64,000 nucleotides of DNA from positions 28,744,243 through 28,808,242 of the forward strand of contig OX419761.1 of assembly GCA_948567375.1 (NCBI GenBank), written 5' to 3'. Shown here in pieces: positions 34,387 to 45,532 of this stretch; position 1 is the stretch's first letter, and each line of letters starts with the position of its first letter. This DNA comes from Lunularia cruciata (taxonomy: Eukaryota > Streptophyta > Marchantiopsida > Lunulariales > Lunulariaceae). A program made the position numbers and the translations under genes. The notes under the pieces were generated by a model. The model was not told where the DNA came from and did no database searches. It saw only the letters and a program-made list of their open reading frames with translations.

Positions 34387-35865
34387 TCAGAGTAGTGGAG
34401 GTGGAGACGGTCCTGCCAAAGCACCGGGGTCCGTCACCAAGTCACCAACAAACCGGATGTCATCCGTTCCTTGTCCAGACTGAACCAGTAAATCTTCCTC
34501 TGCGATCGTTTCTAGAATTGATGTTGAAGTGTCCTTTGAGACACTTTCTTCAACTTGTTCCTCGTCCCCTGCAATCTCTTCCTTCGACGCTGCAGTCTGA
34601 CCCGAAGCACTCTGTGAAGCTGCTTCGCTTTCATCCTCTGACCCAACATAGTATCTAGTTGATGCCTCCGAGTCTGTCGACTCAGAGCCTGCGGACGGAG
34701 AGTACGGCGGATCTTCCTCCTCTGACTCATGATCAGAGCACATCACAACCTTCCCACCAAGTTTCATCTCGCTACCCTCGGGAACAATCTCGAGTGCACT
34801 ATACTCCCCGTCGTAAACAAACCCGACTAGCTCTCCTTTCTCGAACGCCATCCACCCTAATTCGTACTCTGTACCTTTCGTCACCAAATTGACTCCAAAC
34901 GCAGACCTTGAAGCGGCTTCAGTGCCGTTGGTGGCTACTTCGCCAGGCACGTTGGCTGCAGTAGCAGCAGGAGTTGGAGTAATACCTTCAGGTGTTTCGA
35001 TTTCTCCTTCTCCGGATCCATTAGTTTCCATTGCTGTTTCCTTTCCTGTATCTGCTCCGGATCCATTGGCCGTAGCAGCAGCAAGAGGAGGGTGTGAAAG
35101 CAGGTAGTTCTTCCGATCCAATTTCTCGCCATCCTTTAAGGCCTGGATCAAACACGGCAAACCCTCGGGGTCCATCAACATGAACCGAGTGGAAACAAGC
35201 CGCCAGAAGTACATCGACTCGGGGTTATCATGCCCCAAATTTCTGACATCCTCCTCAGTTTTTCCCAGCCCAAGTGTCTCCAACACAAGTGAGAGACCTG
35301 GTTCATGCCAATGTCCCCAGTCATACCGATTCACGTAAACTATCTCCCTGTGCCTATGAACATTCCCATTCGAGATCCCCACCGTCGCCGCATGACGCAG
35401 AATATCCAATCCACTCACATCCTCATGGTAGCAAACATACCCAATGTGCCAATCTCCAATGAAAGCCGGCTCCACCTTCCACACCCCCTTCCTAGCTTTC
35501 GCTCTGTAACGAAAGTTTTCCTGAATAATAGTACCTCCATGACTGGTTTCACGAGGTCCCCTTATAGTATCCAAATCCTCAGCCTCTGACCCCTGAATCA
35601 CAGTGTTCAAGTGCCCCCATAGAAGCTCCCCGGTGGTGCAAGTGAAAGTCGTTGCAGTCCCCTTATTCGGGCTACTAGCATCAAACTCCCGAATAACAAC
35701 TGGGTCACGAGGAATTGGTGCTGTTGTAACCTGCTCATCCTCGCTAGGTAACTTATCCGACCAACGAAGTCCGGAAGTTTTTTGGACTTTCGCAGGACGA
35801 GCAGATGACGGTGATCCTGGGGAACGAGGCCGAGAGGAACCAATAACCGGATCTTTCGAGGACAT
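34387..35865 (-). CDS. Uncharacterised 492-residue protein
   Basis: This is the only long intact frame in the window and has no transposon motif. Layout: residues 1-60 are disordered and Ser/Pro-rich with a basic patch (R-P-A-K-V-Q-K); about 65-265 is a globular region rich in Trp, Tyr and His (I-G-D-W-H-I-G-Y-V-C-Y near 140, N-R-Y-D-W-G-H-W near 180); 270-325 is an Ala/Gly/Thr/Asn linker; 325-385 is a second short folded segment (Y-E-L-G-W-M-A-F near 335); 385-492 is an acidic Ser/Glu/Asp tail. There is no signal peptide or membrane segment. Codon use is richer in G/C and CpG than all neighbours. I do not recognise the family: it may be a lineage-restricted host gene or a captured foreign gene. 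The first ATG follows in-frame upstream stops. Confidence 0.75.
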   Translation of the reverse strand: MSSKDPVIGSSRPRSPGSPSSARPAKVQKTSGLRWSDKLPSEDEQVTTAPIPRDPVVIREFDASSPNKGTATTFTCTTGELLWGHLNTVIQGSEAEDLDTIRGPRETSHGGTIIQENFRYRAKARKGVWKVEPAFIGDWHIGYVCYHEDVSGLDILRHAATVGISNGNVHRHREIVYVNRYDWGHWHEPGLSLVLETLGLGKTEEDVRNLGHDNPESMYFWRLVSTRFMLMDPEGLPCLIQALKDGEKLDRKNYLLSHPPLAAATANGSGADTGKETAMETNGSGEGEIETPEGITPTPAATAANVPGEVATNGTEAASRSAFGVNLVTKGTEYELGWMAFEKGELVGFVYDGEYSALEIVPEGSEMKLGGKVVMCSDHESEEEDPPYSPSAGSESTDSEASTRYYVGSEDESEAASQSASGQTAASKEEIAGDEEQVEESVSKDTSTSILETIAEEDLLVQSGQGTDDIRFVGDLVTDPGALAGPSPPPLL

Positions 35866-35909
35866 TATATGTTCCTAAGTGTTTGACAAATGCAACTCAG
35901 TCTAATCTG

Positions 35910-36000
35910 CTGCAGAGTTTTGCTTTGCAGGAACTAAAGCTAGCGAGGGCAGAAGACGCAGATGCGGCGTAGATAGAAGAGCGGAACAAATAGTGCTCAC
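35910..36000 (-). other. Possible intron in the 5' leader of the 492-codon gene
   Basis: On the minus strand a donor G|GTGAGC at 36,000 and an acceptor CTCTGCAG| at 35,910 enclose 91 bases, ending 45 bases upstream of the start codon. Both signals are good plant splice sites. Without transcript data this remains a suggestion. Confidence 0.3.
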
Positions 36001-37250
36001 CATCCGCAGGCGGCTGCTGCTTGTGGAGATGTGTCCGCCAGCATTCTCCTCCTCAAAAAGCCAAGCAACGAAATTCCATCATGTGCGAATTCGTATTCCC
36101 AGTGAAGACCGATCGGAACTTGGAAAAAGTCTTATGATTGAAGTTCGATCGTCAAAATCCCAAACTTAATAACTTCCCTTCTCCGATCCCCACACACCCA
36201 TCTTCGACGGGCTCTGATTCCAATGTCCCTTAAACCCGTAGATCCAAAACCCGAGGAATTCATTCATTCATTTATCCATCCATCCACTCACTCGCACAAC
36301 ATCCCCACGATCATTACACCTCCCCGTCAATCAGTGACCGACATGGATCTAATCTTCTGTTCGGATTACGGCACATGAGGGGTACTGGACTACTCCGACG
36401 AGGTTAGGACCCCATCAACCTCCCTACTCGACATGATCTGAACGATTCTGTCGAGAAGGAGATCGATCGAGTTGACATGAAGTGCCCTGTTCGCTATAAG
36501 CTATGAGTACGAGGGAGATAGATTCACACATCTGGAAGTTGCTCATTAACTGGAGGAATCTTAGAGCACTGATTCGCTCTGCAACTTCCACGGATTTGGC
36601 ACGACTCTGTTGCATCCACGAGGCTCCTTTGCCTGCCTTTCCCTGTCCGCCTGTACACTAGACTTCTTCGTCGTCATATCCTCATGGTCGCATGCTGCGG
36701 TCAACCAGAACTCGATGATCCGTTATCACTCTAACCTTGCCCTTGGTTAATTTTCGCTTAACTTAGACGGTCTAGCAAAATGTTTCTATCATAATAAATT
36801 TTTCACCAGTTGACATTCAATACCGAAGTAAATACATTGAAGTATTAAAATAAATTAAATTAAATTGTCTAACTAAATAAGTTTTGAATTGTACTAAACC
36901 AAAACCAACAAAACCTTATTAATCTAAGTTTATAATTTATAATTACGTACAATTTTCTTTTATATCATTTATTTGACAAAACACATGATAAGGGGATGAT
37001 GTGAGTGTACTTTTCCAGACCAACTTTTCTCCTCCCCATACAATAAACTACCCTAATAAACTACCGGCCAAGTTCATTGATCCCACATTCTGACTGTTCA
37101 GTTACCAATTCCGCGTTTGTCTGAGGCAGCCGGCGCGAATGTACAAGACATGGAAGTTGGCAGAAAGATTTATTATCCACCTTGCCGCCACATGCGCACC
37201 ACGTGTCGCGCAGCTACTATACTTTGTGTTCGTGATTTGTGGTGGTAGAG
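36001..37250 (-). promoter_or_regulatory. Presumed upstream region of the 492-codon gene
   Basis: It is CpG-containing to about 36,760, then AT-rich. It contains an ATTC/ATCC microsatellite-like run at 36,260-36,290 and a CACGTG core (G-box or ABRE-like, CACCACGTGTCG) at about 37,197-37,208. No convincing TATA box was found on the minus strand. There is no coding region here. Confidence 0.3.
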
Positions 37251-39198
37251 TTTATAGAATTCATTCAATTTCATAAAATTACAGTATCTTATGAAAGATT
37301 GACTTTTATGATAGTAATGCGATATGCAAAAAAATTATTCACAATTAAGAAGATTTAAATACTTAACTAAAACAGGGTAATTAACATAGGAATTAATATG
37401 ATTTTAAAAAAATTATTTCATTTCTAGAATTCTTATAAAGTGTCTCCTTACACACTTTATTAAAACATACATCAAAATGGTTTGCGATTTTATTGCAATC
37501 AGAAACCTTCTAAACATTTTGTAAAAATATTAAAAGTCCCAAGGGGATGAAGAGTTAGGTTGAATGCGGGACCTCGAGACGGGATCAGAGGAGTAGTGGT
37601 TTATGGTCTCCTTTCTCTTTGAATCCACAACTGCAATGGAGCACCTAAACTAACAATGTGATAAGAAATAATTTCAATCCCAATTTCGCTTTTGATTCAA
37701 ATACTTGAAGCTATTTAACTAGATAAACCTTTGTTTGGAAATAATAGAATGAATTAACTGGGACGTGAGACAATGAGTGCACGGTGAAACGGACTTATCA
37801 AGAAACTGCAAAAATCAGTATAACACACTCAGAATGCGGACTTATCAAGTAAGTGCAAAAATGAGTATAACACACTCAGAATGATAATTTATTAGTAATG
37901 ATATGTTAATAATTTTGGTAAAGTTGATTGATTATCATACAAATATTAATATGATTAATATAACAATAAATAACATTGATATTTGTTGTACTACAACAAC
38001 ATCGTGTCATTTGTAGTGTTATGCCTAGATTGCTTAGACTCTCGAGTAGTAGTGTTGATATTCAAGAGTATTTGGTAATTATTTATAGACTACTTGTTGA
38101 CGGACAGATTTTGTATTGGGGTATTGATTACACGATGGGGCACACCGTCACTTGCACCGTTTAGACCGTCAATGGGACCATTAGGGTTTGAGATCTAGCT
38201 CGAGTCCAAGGGTATAGTTTCAAAGTGCAGCTCCAGAGAGCTCACTTCTTTGATGTTGAGCCTTTGAGTTCTTGGCTATGGTGGATGGAAGTCGACGAGT
38301 GTCACCTGGATTCTCTTAGCTAGAGTGAATGTGGTTTGACTGTAATTAGTGCAGAATTGTTGGCAGATTATTGAATGATAGATTGAGTTTTGATTTGATT
38401 GAGTGTGATTCGAGTTGTGTAAACAAACTGATTACATCAAAGAAGTGAGGTCCGAGAGAAATTGGATGCAAGAACTAAGAGTGATGGTGGTATCTCCAAG
38501 ACTCATTGATAGTTGGTAGCTCGATCGGAGTTCATCTAATGTGTAGAAGCTCTTTCAATTGATACATATTTGGTAGTGAGGCAAGCAGTGTGCGGAAGCG
38601 CTGGCCAAATTTTGAGCAAAGAAAAGCAATTTTAGAGCAATGGTTATGATTTTGAGCTAAAGAGGTGAAAGCAAGACCAATCTGGTACAAGTTGGGCTCA
38701 AAAAGTAAAATTGAAGGTGGAGTTGTGAACCCATCTCGTGAATTTGTGATTTGGAGAAACCTATCATTTCAATTTGGCTCTGGTGGAGAGTTAGCGGAGG
38801 ATTTGGTGGTTAGCCAAATTAAGGGATCTATGTCAGATTTTTGCTGCAGTTTACGTCAGATTTTAGCCACATTTGGAGGAGTTTCACTTGTTGGCCAAAT
38901 TTGGAGGAGTTTTGCAAGATTTGGAGAGGGTTCAAATGGCAAGAAGAAAGGCCTCATTTGGTATTAGAGGCTATGAAAGCTTAGAAGGGTTAGCTAGTTT
39001 AAAGTAGATTTTGGTCATTGATTGGCAAAATCTGCCCATCTTGCTAGATTATGGGCAACAAGTTTTGACCCCTAGATCTTTGGTTCCTAGACTGGTGTCC
39101 TAGCCAATTGATCCACCTTCACTTGTTGTCCTACTGACTATTCCATTGTTATCTATACACTTATAGCTTTGGCTAGGAGAGACAATTTGATCTCATTT
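37250..39198. other. AT-rich intergenic or decayed repeat, no supported gene
   Basis: Apart from a 47-bp tandem duplication at 37,790-37,883 (unit starting CGGACTTATCAAG), I see no supported feature. The plus-strand frame at 38,665-38,967 has no recognisable domain and an odd composition, so it is not called. Confidence 0.4.
37790..37883 (+). repeat. Two-copy tandem repeat, period 47 bp
   Basis: CGGACTTATCAAG, four to five variable bases, then TGCAAAAAT(C/G)AGTATAACACACTCAGAATG occurs at 37,790 and again at 37,837. It is nearly identical, so it is a recent duplication. Confidence 0.8.
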
Positions 39199-39953
39199 TG
39201 TAATACCAAAAGCTAGATAGATGATCTAGAGATGAAATTTGGTTTGGTAACATCTGGAAGGATGTTAAACATGATGGACTAAGTAGATTAGATGGAGGTA
39301 TCACCAAAAAATTACTTTTACTAATAGGCCAAAAACCAAAACATGCTTGGAAACTTTAGAATCAATAGCTAGGCATATAATCTAGAGGTGAAACTTGGAG
39401 TGGTGACATCTACAAGGATATTACACATGATGGAGAATGTAGATCTGATAGAAGTATCACCAAAAGAGCACTTCTACTAATAGAGCAGAAGCTGAAATAG
39501 ATATGAAACCTTCAGAGGCAATTTTGGAGGCCTAAACGGATGAATTATGCATAAAAAGTGTGCAAATATTTTCCAAATGGAGGAAAAGTTGGCCTTCCCT
39601 CCCCTTGGTTTGTCTCACCAAGAGCTTTCCAACGATATCTCACCCATGTGATTTTGAGGTTCTTATAAGAAGATTCCTTAAAAAATTCCTTTTGGTCAAA
39701 GCCTATTTGACCAACCAGATGGACTAAGACCAACATGTCACCCATCCAAGCAAGTAATCTAAGGGTGGAGCTTAATATTAGGTCACCTATCCATGTGCCT
39801 AATCCTATGGTGGAGCTTCCGTGGAGGAAATCCTCTTTGGCTATATAATAAAAAGAAGATGCTCCTTTGGGGTATCAAAGGATTGAGTGTGAAAACTTGT
39901 GTTTTCTCTCTTGTATCTCTCTTGAAGAGTTCTCTTGTACTTGGAGTATTACA
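39199..39953 (+). repeat. Solo LTR of family A (A1)
   Basis: 755 bp, TGTAATACCAAAAGC... to ...GGAGTATTACA. It has the internal duplication typical of the family and no PBS or gag next to it. The flanking 5-mers CATTT and TATTC agree at three positions and differ only by C/T transitions, consistent with an old target duplication. It lies just upstream of the coding part of element L and may have landed in its 5' region. Confidence 0.8.
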
Positions 39954-40560
39954 TATTCTTTGTGATCCTAGTAGCTTAGGAAGTAGATAAATCTAATTAT
40001 GTCAAATGCCAAATGGTGGTAGAGTCAATCCAATATTGATTTATGAGAAGGAGGATTTTTGTTTAGATTTCTAGTGATTGGACCGCTTCCATTCATTGCT
40101 TCTTGTTTGTGCACCATGTTTGAGTGAGGTGCTCTAAATTTAGAGCATTGGTACTCTAGTGTGCTCTTGGTAGTGAGGTTGGAGTGATGACCAGTCAGAC
40201 TGCTTATATTTCTTTTTAGTGAGGCAAGAAATGATGACCTGCAGACCGTGAGAGTGCGTGTTGTGATGGCAGGTTATAGGTTGCCTTTTATCCTAGTGTA
40301 GTTCTCATAGTTAGAGCTACATTAGTTGGTGATGTTTAGTTGGTGGTGTTTGCACTTGGTGGTGATTTTTGGTGGGGTACTTGCAACGGTTGTCGGTTAT
40401 AGTTCTTGGTTACTTTGTCATGATGGAGTTCTTTGGGGATTCCAAAGGAGATAGCACTACAATACATAGTAGGTTTACTTGGAGTGGTGCTTGTTATTAG
40501 CCTATATCTCAGGTCCCAATGAGGGAGGAGATTGAATCTAAGTCAGAGTTTGTCACATGA
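39954..40560. other. Region ahead of the gag of L, no clear LTR or PBS
   Basis: No terminus matching the 3' LTR start of L (TGTGGTACTTCAG, 61,188) was found here, so the left end of L is not fixed. No gene was recognised. Confidence 0.35.
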
Positions 40561-41700
40561 ACTGATTTAGTTGAGAGTGCACTTGGTGTCCCCAGACCGT
40601 TGTTGTGGGACATGGATGAGATTTATGGGGCCTCCAAAGGTCCTAGGCGCTACTCTAGTATAGTGGGTACCATTGAGTTGGATGACTTCATCCAGGATTT
40701 TGATAGTTGGTGTGATTTGTCATAGATGCAGAACTCAACTTTATTCACACCTTTCATGGCATGGAAAGGTTGTTTAACCATTTGAAGGGTCTGTCGTGAC
40801 TACCATGAGTTCAAGAGAGCTCACTTGGAGGAGATTGAGCTATGGAGACAATATTGGTCTCTAAACTATGTCTCCATCACTTCAAGCTCAATTTTTAGGG
40901 GTAGATTGATTGTACCCACAGGTTCTAGCTCTAGTAACATTGGTGGATCTATTGGAGATGGTGCTACTATGAGTGGAGGTACTATTACATGAGGTGGTGT
41001 AGTCTTGAGGTTTAATCTATCAGAGAGTTCTTCTAGTGTTTGAGGTAAAACTACCAAGGAGTGCAGATTGACAAGTTGAGGAACTTGCAGGAGTTCCAAT
41101 GGAAGGTTGAAGAGAGCTTACGCAAGGCATACACTCGCATGAGATGACTGATCAATTTTACTCAATTTTACTCAATTTATTGAGGCCCAAATAGTCCAGT
41201 TTTGATATGGAATATTGGACAAGGAGTTGCAATGTAGAGTCCATGATGCTACATTATTATAGGCTAATTTGCCTACTTTGGTAGTGGTCTTTAGTTTGGT
41301 TGAGCATATTGAGCTCAACATGGTGGAGGAGAGAGTGGTGATATATGGATTTGGTAGGAAGACCTCATCCATAGTAGTTACTTCTTCCAGAGTGCAGTAA
41401 AGTGCACCATGCCATGTTGGTTTTTGAGGATAGGGTGGACAACCTAGGTCCTATGGAGCAAGTGGAGGAACTACTAAACCCTTACCTTCATTTTTGGGTC
41501 AACAGTAGCTGATGAGTGGTGGTATTGCTTGTTAGACTTGTGGTGGACCTCATCATAAGAGAGAGTGCACTCAAGACAACGTACTTGATACCTTTGGTGC
41601 ATCATAGCCAGCATAGAGATAATGTGAGCATTGCCACAGATTTGGTCACATTAGTGACCAATGCTTTGACCTACACTTGGAGTTATGGAGTGGTAGAGCT
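40560..41700 (+). pseudogene. Gag-like remnant of L
   Basis: Fragments show the gag order: F-I-Q-D-F-D-S-W near 40,690; a segment with helical repeats up to 41,400; and Cys/His-rich zinc-knuckle-like sequence at about 41,530-41,680. It is much decayed, and assignment rests partly on position ahead of the protease. Confidence 0.45.
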
Positions 41701-42099
41701 ACTATGAGAGATGGTAGAGGAGCTCCAGGTCAAAGAGGACAAGGTGGTAGAGGTGGTGATAAAGGATCCACACCTAGTAGGGTATGTGGTACCTACCTTA
41801 CTTTTGATACAGCCATGGCTACTTGGATTGAGCAGTTGGAGTAGAGATTGGCTAGCATGGCCACAGCTCAAAGAAGATCAGATTCAGGTGCTAAGGCTTC
41901 CACCTCATATGTTGGTGATAGAGACGGCTTGGATTTCATGTGTGGAGAAGCACAAGTGGATGCATCTGCCATAGTGACTAGGAGTGCAATACATGCTCTA
42001 GAGCCTAGAAGAGCATCAATGGAGTTGGATCCACAGAGAGGAGAGGTTGGGAGATAGATCAGACTTCCACCATCTTTCATGCTCTTTGAGGCTCTATAA

Positions 42100-42552
42100 A
42101 TGTCATCCATGGCTCCTAGACGACTTAGTGTAGGTGTGGTAGGTGGTGATGCGGTGCATGATGGACTACCTACTAGTCAGCCATCTATTGCTACACAGAC
42201 TAAGTCTAGCATGATGTTGGAGGCAGCTCATCTGATTATGGACTTTCCTTTATTTTCAACCAATGACATGTGTACATTAGGAGTTGACCTAGCCCCAATG
42301 TTCCGATTAGCTACCATGCTTTGTGAGAGTAGGGATGATATGGTTCCTACTACAAGAGTAGAGGTGGTTGATAGTGAAGGTGACTTGGTTGAGGAGCATG
42401 GGATTTGCTTAGCGATGAGTGGTTTATGGGAGGCAGTAGCGGCTAGATTGGAGGAGTTACCAACTAGACCGGCCTTTGAGCAAGCACGGTTTAAACATGG
42501 GGTTGTCTTGTTGGATAACCAAAGGAAGATTTTTTGTTTGTTGGGACTTTAA
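42100..42552 (+). CDS. Spacer frame between gag and protease of L (150 codons)
   Basis: The frame is open for 150 codons. Its C-terminal half is helical (L-W-E-A-V-A-A-R-L-E-E-L near residue 108). It directly precedes the protease remnant, so it probably belongs to the same polyprotein. No named domain was recognised. Confidence 0.4.
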   Translation: MSSMAPRRLSVGVVGGDAVHDGLPTSQPSIATQTKSSMMLEAAHLIMDFPLFSTNDMCTLGVDLAPMFRLATMLCESRDDMVPTTRVEVVDSEGDLVEEHGICLAMSGLWEAVAARLEELPTRPAFEQARFKHGVVLLDNQRKIFCLLGL

Positions 42553-42569
42553 GGGAAGGTTTATACACC

Positions 42570-42840
42570 ACAGAAGGTCTTACTTGACTCTAGTGTGCAG
42601 CCCCTTATGTTGGGGAAGGTTGTAGTTGTTAGTCTGGAGTTATGAAAGACCGATATGGAGAGGTATTCATTTCAAATTTAGATATCTCTAGAGGGTGGTT
42701 CAACACAATACATCACATGTGGAGAGCTGGTTTGAATTTAGTACGGTCATCCAACTGATAGCTCTATGGTGAGAGCTTAGGCCATTGCAATAGTGGTTGA
42801 ATCATATGATGTGTTAGTTGGGGGAGAAGTGTTATACTCC
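42570..42840 (+). pseudogene. Aspartic protease remnant of L
   Basis: V-L-L-D-S-S-V-Q-P-L-M-L-G at about 42,577-42,615 corresponds to the retropepsin active-site region of green-lineage gypsy elements (D-S-G-A-Q-P-x-M-x-G). About 220 bases further V-L-V-G-G-E-V-L-Y is in keeping with the C-terminal part of such proteases. Confidence 0.6.
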
Positions 42841-43284
42841 ATGGGTTTCATTATTGACTACTGGGAGGAGACAACCTCCAATAGACTAGGTGAAAGATGG
42901 GTATGTTGCATACTTGTATGCTTTAGTAGCGGTAGTCTTGGCTCACTATAGTCCGGGACCATGGCAACATCAATTTCAGCTTTCAGTGGTTCTATTACTT
43001 GGCCGAGTGACTTGTTGGAGGAGAATGCCCATATAGAAGATACTCCATTACCAGAGGAGATCACTTAGATTTGGAGTACAAGTGAGATCATTCCATCCAC
43101 CTTGGTGTTCCATAGTGGAGTTCAAAGGAGGCATTGCAACAACATGTAGATCAGTTAGTGCAATAGGCTAGGAGTGGAGCCTTTGTACTACTAGGAGACC
43201 AGTGTGAGGATGAGCCTCTAGAGTTGATTACCTTGGTACCTCTAGATACCACACTCATTGCTTGGTAGTATCTAGTAGAAGGAG

Positions 43285-43840
43285 TATGTCTATTGGAGTT
43301 GTTTGGTGGGATTAGCACTAGACTAGTTGCATTACTACAAGAAGGTATACGAGTATAAAGGTGCTTGAATGTGGAGAAAGGGGAGACTACTAGGTGAGTC
43401 CCTCCATCATGTGGCACAATTGGCCTATCAGTATCCTAAGTTATTACTGATGTCAACAATTAGGAAATACTAGAAGGTCCTACCAACAAATATTTCCTTG
43501 TTGGAGGGGCATGATCTAGAAAGATATGGGCTTGTCCTTTTGGTGATTTTTGGATGGCCATGTCAAGGACATACACGTGTTGGCCGAGGTTTGGGTCTTC
43601 AAGATCCCTATTCTCGTGTGTTTTGGGAGATTTTGGGATACCACAACATCTCTAAGTTCATTAATCTATTTCTCTAGCTTACATTTTGGAGAACATCTCT
43701 TTGATGGGTGATTCTTACACCCGGGTGGTGGCGAGTACACATAAGATCTATTCTTGGATGGGACCTGCCGTGTTGTTAGATGTAGCTAGAGTGGGATCAT
43801 GGGCTCATCATCTTTGTCTTTGGTAGACGAACCTCTTACC
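43285..43840 (+). pseudogene. Cytosine-C5 DNA methyltransferase-like domain in element L
   Basis: Conserved C5-methyltransferase motifs occur in order. Motif I is L-E-L-F-G-G-I at 43,293-43,313 (SAM binding; family F-x-G-x-G). Motif IV is G-W-P-C-Q-G-H at about 43,552-43,572, with the P-C catalytic dipeptide. G-L-G-L-Q-D-P-Y-S-R-V-F-W-E follows at about 43,585-43,630, as in the family D-x-R-S-x-L-F-x-E. Motif VI is I-L-E-N at about 43,684-43,696 (family E-N-V). A motif VIII-like stretch ending W-W-T-N lies at about 43,795-43,832. The enzyme class transfers a methyl group from SAM to cytosine. It lies between protease and RT. The A-H-x-x-x-x-x-W-x-x-N pattern recalls DNMT3/DRM-type enzymes (inference). 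The domain is broken. Confidence 0.75.
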
Positions 43841-43886
43841 TAGAGTTCAACAACATACTTACGATGGGATTCAACAACTAGACCAC

Positions 43887-44093
43887 ATGATTGTTGATGA
43901 CATCTTGGATGTTGGGCATCAGTCTCAGATGGTGGTAGTGGTTGATAGGTCACATATGGCAGTGGTGAACCTAGTTAGACAGCCTAGAGCCACTTTTCCC
44001 ACACTTATGAGTTTCCCATGCTTTTTGAGAAGGAGGTCCTGGACTTGTTTGAGACTCATAGTTACAGCAATTGGTGGAACCCAACACCGATAA
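43887..44093 (+). CDS. Frame following the methyltransferase-like domain of L
   Basis: The 68-codon frame (I-V-D-D-I-L-D-V-G-H ... M-A-V-V-N-L-V) continues in the same region after motif VIII and is plausibly the C-terminal part of the methyltransferase, containing its last motifs. That is an inference from position; the motifs IX and X are not distinct. Confidence 0.3.
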   Translation: MIVDDILDVGHQSQMVVVVDRSHMAVVNLVRQPRATFPTLMSFPCFLRRRSWTCLRLIVTAIGGTQHR

Positions 44094-44397
44094 AAGAGAG
44101 TGAGTGATGGGTTTTCATACTGGTATTACCATTGTTCTAGTAGTGTCAAAGGTATTCAAGTGTCAAATGTTAGGTTAGGTTATGGACCTGAACTGTTTGA
44201 CTTGAATTGTGAGCCTTGGCTTGGTAGAGCAGCATAGGATGCACTTGATAGGCATCACCACTCGGGCACTTGTGAGCTCTATGCCTATCAAGACAATTTA
44301 GGCACATGCTGGGGACAATGGACCAAGTGGACAGGGTATTCTTGGGACACAACAAGTGACTACTAGGGAGAGTGGTCTACTTGGAGTCCATCCAGGT

Positions 44398-44590
44398 GAG
44401 CATGGGCTACTTGGATTACACCCTTGGTCTACTTGGGATGCAATTAGAAGACGTATGAAGCTTGCAGCCAAATTAGATAGAGTTTTTGCAAGTGAGCATG
44501 GGCTACTTGGATTAAATTCTTGGTCTACTTGGGATGCAGCTAGAGGACGTATGGAGCTTGCAACCAAATCAGAGGGAGTTTTTCACACTA
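44398..44590 (+). repeat. 96-bp tandem duplication coding a 32-residue repeat
   Basis: The units begin GAGCATGGGCTACTTGG at 44,398 and 44,494 (period 96, a multiple of three). They encode E-H-G-L-L-G-L-x-x-W-S-T-W-D-A followed by a basic helix. They lie in the open stretch 44,356-44,613 of L, between the methyltransferase-like domain and RT. Confidence 0.8.
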
Positions 44591-44822
44591 AGGTTGGGAC
44601 CTCTAGTGGTTAGAGGCATGACATTACTGCTCCCAAGGGCCCAATATAGCAGCCAGTCAGTAAATCTCCCACTCTTATGACAATTATAGAGGATACTTGG
44701 GAGCCAGATCTTGGACCCAAGCTTACAAGAGAAGAAAGATGGAGAGTTTGGAGGTTCTTGAGGAGCTACACAAGTTGATTTTCCTTTAATATGAAGGATT
44801 TTTTTTGCCTTTAATATGAAGG

Positions 44823-45475
44823 ATGTTTCTAAAAGGACATGGTATACAGATTGAGTTGATTAGCAATACATCAGTTTTCCGATGTCCCTATCAATATAGT
44901 GAGATTGAGAGAACATTGATTCAAAGTCAAAGTAGTGACCTTTTTGAGGTTGGTTTGGTGGAGATTTCACATGGAGAGTATGCATTAGCTACAATGATGC
45001 CCGCCAAGAAGGATATGCATGGCAAATACACAGATAGGTGGATGTGTGGAGATTACCATCCTATCAATCGACAAACTAGGGCTGATTGATATGCCATGCT
45101 TACACCAAAGGAGATCTTTGATGCTATTGGGCATGCAAAGATCTTTAGTACTTTGGATCTTCAAGTAGGATATCATCATTTGCCGATTAGGAAGGAGGAT
45201 AAGTCCAAGATAACATTTTGAGCTATTGATCCTCACGGCAAGGATGTGTTATATTAGTGGAAGTTCTTACCATTTGGATTAAAGAGCACTCCTACCAATT
45301 TTCAGAGGACAAGATCCTAGCTGGATTGGATTTTGCTTGGTGCTATATTAATGACATTTTGGTCTATAACACTATTGTGGAGGAGCATGAGAGATTGTTG
45401 TTGGAGATGTTTGAGAGGTTGAGATCTCATGGACTCAAAGTATATCTTGAGAAGTGTAGGTTCTTCCATGAGTAG
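44823..45475 (+). pseudogene. Reverse transcriptase remnant of L
   Basis: Visible RT landmarks: W-M-C-G-D-Y near 45,040 (family R-x-C-x-D-Y-R-x-L-N); S-T-L-D-L-Q-V-G-Y-H at about 45,150-45,180; F-L-P-F-G-L-K at about 45,265-45,285; Y-I-N-D-I-L-V-Y at about 45,345-45,370 (catalytic Y-x-D-D box region); and V-Y-L-E-K-C-R-F-F near 45,450. The order and spacing are those of Ty3/gypsy RT. It is broken. Confidence 0.75.
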
Positions 45476-45532
45476 GTTGAGTATTTTGGTCACATTATCT
45501 ACCTTGGAGGACTTGGTGTTTAACATATCAAG

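Noticed and set aside
34389-35878. Several plus-strand frames of 60-90 codons antisense to the 492-codon gene
   Set aside because: Shadows of a long GC-rich frame on the minus strand; no similarity to each other or to known domains.
38665-38967. 100-codon plus-strand frame
   Set aside because: No recognisable domain, G/F/S/W-biased composition, no conserved copy elsewhere in the window.
39199-39953. Left LTR of element L
   Set aside because: The sequence is a family A LTR (TGTAATACC...), different from the 3' LTR start of L (TGTGGTACTTC), and no PBS follows it.
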